64,000 nucleotides of DNA from Herpomyces periplanetae (Eukaryota; Ascomycota; Laboulbeniomycetes; Herpomycetales; Herpomycetaceae). Of this stretch, positions 57,047 to 64,000 are shown one piece after another. The notes beneath the pieces are model-generated. The model had not been told where the DNA came from and did not search any database. It saw only the letters and a program-made list of their open reading frames with translations. The stretch covers positions 62,001 through 126,000 of the forward strand of contig WMKJ01000022.1 of the NCBI GenBank assembly GCA_009733715.1, in the 5' to 3' direction. The position numbers were made by a program, and so were the translations under genes. Positions within the stretch are counted from its first letter, which is position 1; each line of letters starts with the position of its first letter.

Positions 57047-58364
57047 TTAACCACGAATATCACGATTAATCACACGACGATCTGACGTATCGTTGACGAT
57101 ACTAGAAGCAGGCTTAAACACTTGTAATTGGTTGTCCTCAGCCGATGCTAATATTGACCAGGGTTCGTTTCGATTCCAGTTAAAATCGCAAACTCTGTTT
57201 GTAAAACCACCGTGCATAAAAAGTCTGCGTAATGTCAATTAATCAATCAATCTTTAGCATGCGAACCATCTTAAAGATGAACCAAGTCACTTACAATTCG
57301 GGTGACCCATCCTCTAGCTCTTCTTCCGTTAATTCATTGCCTACTCTACTTAAATCCCATATTATAAGTCGTCTATCATCACTGCTACTCGCAAATACAC
57401 CGGCATTTTTTGGATGCCATTCTAAATTCATTATGGCTTCACGATGTCCTTCACATGAATGGGTTTTCTTGGATAAACATCTCAAGTCCCACACAGCTAC
57501 TGTAGCGTCTGCCGAACCGGTTATCACTACAGTATCCCAACGCGGATGAAACGCTAAACAGTTAATCGCTTTTAAGTGCGCATCTTCTTTAAGTATAGCT
57601 TTCTTAGTGTTGGGTAACCGTGTATCAATGACTTGAAACGTTTGATCATCCGATACTGATCCGATCCACGTCGGATGAATTGGGTGAAAGTGTACATCAT
57701 TTACAGTCGCTGAATGATGAGAATAAATTTGCACTGGTTCAACATGATTCGATCCCGAAGTGTACGTTTTAGATAAATCCCACAGACATATCTTAGCATC
57801 TTCACATCCTGTAGCTAAACGACCTTCATCATATCTACTCCATGACATCCCAAACCCTTCTCGCTTATGACCAATTAATTCCAGCTCAATTTGTAAATTA
57901 TCCTCTTTGGGAATGCTCGGATGTTTTGTACGATCGAATATTAACACTCGACTATCCGGACACATTGTTGCAATAAGATTGGGATTTTGGGGTTGATATC
58001 GAGCTTTGTTAACTTCTCCTGGATGATGAATACGTTGAATAATGTTAAAGGAAAATGTTCGCTTGGCAGCTCCGTAACCTCCAATTTCATCATTTTGTTC
58101 GTTAATATTTTCAACACCCAATTTTCCTTGCTCTGGCATATCTAGTGTGGCAATCTGAACGTAGTTTACTGCCTGACCCGATGTATTAGTACCAAACAGA
58201 ATTCGATACTGTTTAGCATTACACCCTGGAACGTTTCGCTCGTCCGGAAGCCATTGAGTAGTTAACGTTGGCCACTCTAATGCTCTAGCGTAAATATAAT
58301 CGTAAATAAAAACGGAATTTTTCTTCCATATCTTATACTCCTCATTAATTACTTTTTGCTCCAT
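57047..58364 (-). CDS. HAT2: RbAp46/48-family WD40 histone chaperone (Hat2/Msi1), 2 exons
   Basis: Histone H4-binding WD40 propeller shared by the Hat1 acetyltransferase, CAF-1 and HDAC complexes. Exons 58364-57295 and 57224-57047 join GAA TT|A (PEL-LFMHGG), giving 415 aa (human RBBP4 425). Landmarks: EQKVINEEYKIWKKNSVFIY at the N-terminal helix, HALEWPTLT-like ARALEWPTLTTQWLPD, KRTFSFNIIQRIHHPGEVNKA, then WD repeats with GHKREGFGMSW, HPTWIGSVSDDQ and WHPKNAGVFASSSDDRRL, and the closing NWNRNEPWSILASAEDNQLQVF. The frame stays open upstream of this ATG for about 25 codons (including EEVEPGKTWKDPH), so a short upstream exon may extend the N-terminus. Which of Hat2 or Msi1 it is cannot be decided without paralogues. 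Confidence 0.93.
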
Positions 58365-59161
58365 ATGCGGGTCTTTCCATGTTTTTCCTGGTTCAACCTC
58401 TTCTATTGAACCAACATTTTAATAATGTATTTACCAGCACGCTATACAGCGCGCTTTTTAGTATTCAAGATGCCGTTAAGTTAGTAAAAATCACCATAGT
58501 ATACTCAACTAAAAATTTTGCATGTAACAAAGTTCTTTAAATATCCCATACTAAAGTCCCTTCCATCCAAACTTTTTCATTCGTAGAATAAATAAAATAC
58601 ATGTATTTACCTGTAAACCCTTCTTCCATGATCACAATTGACAGTCAATTTATGAAATATCTTCGCAAAAATCTTCAACCACGAAAAAAAATTATTCTCT
58701 ACTCTCCCATTCTTCCGATTCCCCCAAATCTTCCCCAAATCGCCGCTGCATTTCCTCCATGATTACATAATATCCTCGCTTACGTCAGTGTCTTTAAGAC
58801 GTCCCGGTTCACGATATTTATACGAGGTGTGGTTTAAGAATGGAAATATAATTATCATGATATACTTTTAATACATATGTGATTGGATAAATTTTTTTCG
58901 CGGAAATTTGTGCGCGTGTATTTTCTTGCTTTAATAAACACCAAGGAAGTACGTATCTCCTTCTGTATATAATTGAGTTTTCTGTTTCTTTCTTGCCCAC
59001 TTTTTCTGCTACTTTGTTCGCTGTTTACACTTTTCTTTTTCGCGGTTTTCGGTGCTATCGTCTTGGTGGATTGGAATAACTATTGTTATAGTTTCTTCAA
59101 CAACATATCAGTTAATTCTATTCGGATTCTTATCGGGATTTGTCTTTATTTCTCTGCCATC
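58365..59161. promoter_or_regulatory. Divergent HAT2/XRN1 spacer
   Basis: 797 bp, AT-rich, no CACGTG. It may contain a small upstream HAT2 exon. A + strand pyrimidine-rich run immediately precedes the XRN1 start. No other feature was seen. Confidence 0.5.
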
Positions 59162-62100
59162 ATGGGCATTCCCAAATTTTTCCGGTGGATATCTGAACGA
59201 TATCCTACCATTTCACAGATCATTATGGAAAATCGTATACCGGAATTCGATTGCTTATACGTACGTTTACCGATCACCTTAAACTCGTTAATTTTGGTTT
59301 TACACCCTCCCCTCATATATAATATATTATCACCTTCTTATCCATGCTAATATTCCCGTTGATTGTCAACCTTTCATATTATCGTACAGTTGGACATGAA
59401 CGGCATCATTCACAATTGTACTCACAAAGATTCCGATTTACCCAACGTGCGCATTTCTGAAGAAACAATGTTTCTCACCATGTTTAGTTATATTGAGCAC
59501 TTATTCTCCATAATTAAGCCAAAGAAATTATTCTTCATGTCAGTGGACGGTGTTGCCCCGCGTGCTAAAATGAATCAACAACGCTCCCGGAGATTTAGAA
59601 CTGCATTGGATGCTGAAAAGGCCCGCGCTAAAGCTATTAAAGAGGGAATTCCAATTCCGAAAGAAGACCCTTTTGATAGTAATTGTATTACACCTGGAAC
59701 TGAATTTATGACCAAACTTTCCAAACAGCTTGTCTACTTTATCCACAAAAAAATCAGTGAAGACAAAGATTGGCAAGGTGTCGAAGTTATCTTTTCTGGT
59801 CATGATGTTCCTGGTGAAGGTGAACATAAAATTATGGAGTATATACGCATAGCCAAGTCCTTGCCAAACTATAACCCTAATCGTACTCACTGCTTGTACG
59901 GTCTTGACGCAGACTTGATTATGTTAGGCTTATTGAGTCACGATCCTCACTTTTGCTTGCTGCGCGAAGAAGTAACCTTTGGACGTCAGAGTAAAAGAAG
60001 GCCAACAGAATTAGAGAATCAGCGTTTCTTTCTAATGCACTTGTGCATGGTACGTGAATATTTAGAACTAGAATTTCAATCTCTTACTACCCCCGGTCTT
60101 CTTTCCTTTCCGTTTAACATGGAACGTATTATCGACGATTTTATCCTTATGGCCTTCTTTATTGGTAACGATTTCTTACCAAACATCCCCAATTTTTACA
60201 TCAACGAAGGCGCATTAGCTCGAATGTTCGATGCTTATCGTAATATTCTTCCTAGCCTGGATGGTTATATAAATGAGGCCGGTAAAATTAACATAAATCG
60301 TCTTGCTGTCTTAATCGATGAACTGGCCAAATTTGAAATATCTATATTTGAATCGGAGAACGCTGATGCTGACTGGTTACCAAGTAAACGGACTAATCCC
60401 TCCGATGTTAAATATCTGTGCGCTACTTCAACTGAAGATACATCAGACCCCATTAAGTTAACGTCAAGACAGAATGTGTTTTTGAATTACGTTAAAGCAT
60501 ACATTGAAAAATGTCAAAGGCAAAACGACTGGGTGGAAACATTAACTCTTGACTTTGATTTATCCTTATCTGAACGCAACTTTCTCACTAAGCTTTTTGA
60601 TGAACTAGCCATTGATTGGAAGTCAATTCCCAACAAGGATGGTAACCGAGTATTTAAGATTGGCTACTTGCTCAATAATCACGCTTCCAGAGATATCCTC
60701 GAGCATCCAGCTGCTCTTAAAAAAATGCAGAACTCGGTATTTCGCGCTTACGGAAAAGGAGAAGTAGACGAAAACGATGGCACATCGAGTGATGAAACGA
60801 AAGTAAACTATGACAAGAATGTATATGATGAAAAATTTTGGCAATGGAGAAACCAATATTATGAATCCAAGTTTGGTTGGTCATTGAATAATCGAGAAAA
60901 TGTCGTCAAGTTGGCGGAGAGCTACGTTCAGGGCTTACAATGGGTTTTATACTACTATTATCGTGGAGTGAAATCATGGCCGTGGTATTTTGCTTATCAC
61001 TATGCCCCTATGATATCGGAAATTCGAGAGGGATTACATGCTAAAATGGAATTTGAGATTGGTGAACCTTTGTTACCTTTCCAACAATTAATGGGAGTAT
61101 TGCCCGATCGGAGCAAGAGCATAGTTCCGAAAGCGTATCAATCCCTTTTTAGCGATGCCAATTCCCCGATTTTAGACTTTTATCCCCATGAATTCGAGTT
61201 GGACATGGACAGTAAAAAATCGGAGTGGGAAGCAGTAATTAAAATTCCGTTTATCGATGAAAAACGTTTAATCAAGGCCATGGAGCCCCGCGTGAATTTA
61301 CTTACGGACGAGGAAAAAAGTAGAAATCGATTCGGGCCACCTTTACATTTTGTATACAAACATGATGTAAACTTTGTGTATTGGCCCCCGTTTCCTGGGT
61401 CATTCCCTCCTATAATGTCATGTCACTGCGTAGAAAGTGAGTTAAAATTTCTTGGTATGGATGCACGAGGACCAACGGTAGGTCTTTTGAAAGGGGTTAA
61501 ACTGGGCGTTCAAGCGTTAGCTGGATTTCCTACTTTAAAGACCCTACCTTTCCGTGGGGACGTAGTTAAGCACGGTGTATCAGTGTTTCAAATGGACTCA
61601 CGAAACGAAAGCTTGGTTATAACATTGACGAAGTCTAAGGAACACGGAAAGTTGTACGAAACTCTTGAACGCTTAGGCAAAGTGGTATACGTGGGATATC
61701 CATTTTTGCAAGAGGCAATGGTGATGAAAGTGTCCGATGAAAACTATGATTATACACTTGATGTTGTAGGGAGTGAATTAACGAAAGATGCCGATCGGAT
61801 GGACTTTATTAAGGTAACGCAGCATACACCCAAGACGATAGAACAGTTTCGTAAAGCGGCTTTACAATTAGAAAGTCGATATAGTAAGAAGTATGGCATA
61901 CTGATTGGCAAAGTGGAAAGAATAGTTCATGTTGAACTTTTGCGTGGATTACGAAGAAATGAAGATGGATCCCTAACGAAGGAGTATGGAGTTTTACCAA
62001 ATATTGACACCGAGTATGCATCTCAAACGATACTTGATCGGGTATATAGTCCTGATAATCGATATTTAGCCAGACAAGCTTTACCCTTTGCTGAGGAATT

Positions 62101-63136
62101 TAAGCCGGGTACACGAGCGTTTTTTTTAGGAGAGAAGGCCTACGGCTATCCATTATTAGTATTATCAGTGAAAGATGATGCAGCGAGTGTATGGCTTTTA
62201 TACTCACCGATGAAAGAGCGGAATTTTGGACGAACGATTGCGGAAAAGGCACGAAAAAAGGAAGTATATCAAACTTCAACAGCAGTTTCACGGATGTTTA
62301 AAGTTACGCCGTTGGTCTTGAGTAAATTGACATCTTCATATTTTGTTATGCTAGAGAATGGCAGTCGAGTTAACCTGGGGTTGAATTTAAAGTTTGAGGC
62401 TAAACAACAGAAAGTTTTGGAGTATACACGGAAAAGAGAAATGGGGTGGGAATACAGTGTTAAGGCTATACAACTGATTGGGAGTTTTATTGCAACCTTT
62501 CCAGATTTTGTGGAGGGAATCTTACGCAATAGTCGAATGGAAGTGCTGGAGGATAAGCATTTTTACGCGAAAGGTGTAGCAGAGGCAAGGTTTAAAGAGA
62601 TAAGTACTTGGTTAAAGGAATTAGAAGTTAATAAGTTGGAACGGGTTCCTTTACAAACAGAAATGCTGCAACGGGAGTATGTGAGAGAAATTGAAAGTGA
62701 AGTCGAGGGAATGCTTGAAAAGGAAGAACAAGCTGTGCCTATTAAGGTGGAGAAGGTTAAGCGGGAACAGCTGTTAAATCCGTGTGATGCGCAGAACCGT
62801 TTAGGTGAACAAAAGTTTCAATTGGGTGATCGGGTTAGATATGTTCTCGATAGTGGAAGTGTTCCGATCGGACAACAGGGGACAATAATAGGCAAGGCTG
62901 TTACTTCTCATAATGTGATGCTGGACGTAGTATTTGATACAACGTTTATGTCTGGTTCGACCTTGGGAGAAAGATGTTCACCTTACAGGGGAGCAACTGT
63001 ATCATCGAACAGTGTATTAAATTTAACTAACAGACAAATCGTAGTTGCCAGTCGAAATTCCGAGGAGATATTTATAAATCGAAAGTTTAAGGGTCGGAAG
63101 AAAAATGGTAAAGCTGAACTTAAGCATGAAGGGTAG
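59162..63136 (+). CDS. XRN1: 5'-3' exoribonuclease 1 (Xrn1), 2 exons
   Basis: Main cytoplasmic exonuclease that degrades decapped mRNA from the 5' end. Exons 59162-59260 (MGIPKFFRWISERYPTIS through DCLY) and 59390-63136 join in phase 0 via GTACGT and CGTACAG, giving 1281 aa. The join restores LDMNGIIHNCTH with the catalytic Asp at residue 35. Other active-site motifs: GEGEHKIM, YGLDADLIMLGL and IGNDFLPNIPN. The second conserved region includes YYYRGVKSWPWYFAYHYAPM. The C-terminal SH3-like region is present (FQLGDRVRYVLDSGSVPIG). The protein stops soon after it, so the long disordered C-terminal tail of yeast Xrn1 (1528 aa) is short or absent. Very secure. Confidence 0.97.
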
Positions 63137-64000
63137 ATATGAAAGACAATTTCCTCAAAAACAAAGGGAGAAAATTCCCGAGATATCTATTTATACATGC
63201 ATCAGGAAAAGCTTCCAGGAGAATTAAACCGTTTTGCCCCTTCCTCTCTCCAGTTTCGTCTGATCTGAGACGAAAATAGCCAAAAAGAGTAACTACCAAA
63301 AAGAGAAAGGTGTCTTACTACTTAAACGAGAATGAGGGTTAGAGAGTGAATGATTATATGAGCGAGTTATATGAAGGAGATTTAAATATATATTGCAAGA
63401 AGAAAAGGATGATGCAACACGAAAATAGTACATACAGGGCGGAAAGGGACAATGTTGCATTCCCGATTAATGAAAATTTATTAGGGGGATTTCTCTAAAT
63501 GGAAAAGGGAGTGCGTTCTCTGCTCCTAAATTACCCTATGGTTATCTCGTCTCATTGGCTTGCCGCAATGGGAAAGTAGGATAAGTGGGGTGACGATAAT
63601 TAATGAGATGAAACGTATTACGAAACATACTATTTTAGGAAGGGACCAGTGACTCCTCGTCTCATTTAAGTCTGGATGCTTGGAGGTTTGCCGCGATATA
63701 TCGAGCTAGCCAGCAAGCTAGCAAGTGTGCCGCTAAGCAAGCAAGATATCTCGGCTATCCTTCGGCTCGACGAGTTTCTCCATCCGACAGTCTCGCCATG
63801 TCCCTCAGGTACTCTGTGGCTTGACATTTAAGGGAGACAATTCTCATTTCTATTTCGCGCGTGCGTCTGGAATTTTTTCTTTCATTTTGGTTTTACTCGT
63901 CAACTCTCTTTCGTTTATCTCCCTGGGAATTTTTATATCATACGTTCCTTCTTATTATTCTTCATAATTAACCATTATCCTTTTTCTTGGACGTCCCACT
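63137..64000. other. XRN1 downstream region to window end
   Basis: No gene was recognised. It contains an 8-bp stem hairpin (listed separately). The 11-bp string CTCGTCTCATT occurs twice, near 63547 and 63655, each copy followed within 30 bp by TTGCCGC. GCTAGC/CAAGC-rich short inverted repeats lie near 63700-63750, and a pyrimidine-rich + strand from about 63840 may be the start of a leader for a gene beyond the window. Confidence 0.45.
63254..63275. terminator. Perfect 8-bp hairpin downstream of XRN1
   Basis: TTTCGTCT, a six-base loop (GATCTG), then AGACGAAA form a perfect 8-bp stem, 118 bp after the XRN1 stop codon. It could be a 3'-UTR structure or a chance inverted repeat. Eukaryotic terminators do not require hairpins, so the functional label is weak. 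Confidence 0.35.

Noticed and set aside
1-64000. tRNA, 5S rRNA and snRNA genes
   Set aside because: I looked for TFIIIB/B-box-like GGTTCGANTCC and its complement in the spacers by eye and found no copy with a matching A box and cloverleaf. A covariance search could still find one.
1-64000. Transposons, retroelements or virus-derived elements
   Set aside because: No reverse transcriptase, integrase, transposase or capsid-like open frame, and no long terminal repeats noticed.

Overview
This window looks like nuclear DNA of a fungus, most likely a filamentous Dikarya and probably an ascomycete outside the budding yeasts. Three things support this. Genes carry short GT-AG introns (mostly about 50-120 bp) with GTAAGT/GTATGT-type donors, CTAAC/TTAAC/CTAAT branch-like motifs and YAG acceptors. 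Several proteins are fungal types (HapX-like bZIP, Far1/Ste5-like RING-PH-VWA scaffold, Rxt3). A complex I subunit is present, so this is not a complex I-less yeast. The species cannot be named from the sequence. No mobile element, CRISPR array, rRNA or tRNA gene was recognised.

Layout, left to right: CWC15 (-) and exosome RRP45 (+) share a divergent promoter; then RXT3 (+), a bifunctional PFK-2/FBPase-2 (+), a GRAM-VASt sterol-transfer protein (-), a MIT-like protein (+), RFC1 (+), a GYP5-like Rab GAP (+), a FAR1-like scaffold (-), a small multispanning protein (-), RPL43 (+), an SLC35F-like transporter (+), NDUFS5 (-), an ASR1/PHRF1-like RING-PHD protein (-), a 7.2 kb stretch without a recognisable gene, an unknown membrane protein (+), MGST3 (-), a HapX-like iron regulator (+), HAT2/RbAp48 (-) and XRN1 (+).

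Most are single-copy core genes: RNA processing and decay (CWC15, RRP45, XRN1), chromatin and replication (RXT3, HAT2, RFC1), and membrane traffic or lipid exchange (GYP5-like, GRAM-VASt). No operon-like system is evident. I rebuilt the multi-exon genes by joining exons at canonical splice sites in phase and checking the joins against family motifs. Several exons are tiny (18, 19 and 24 nt), and MGST3 is split by an 815 bp intron.

Noncoding DNA has two recurrent traits. 5' regions are pyrimidine-rich on the sense strand, and CACGTG hexamers sit mostly in 5' intergenic regions. Pentanucleotide tandem repeats are also common. I found no convincing new multi-gene system. The best leads are the E-box placement, a possible repeat-dependent start of NDUFS5, the gene-poor 41.7-48.9 kb region, and promoter-like blocks that have no gene assigned.
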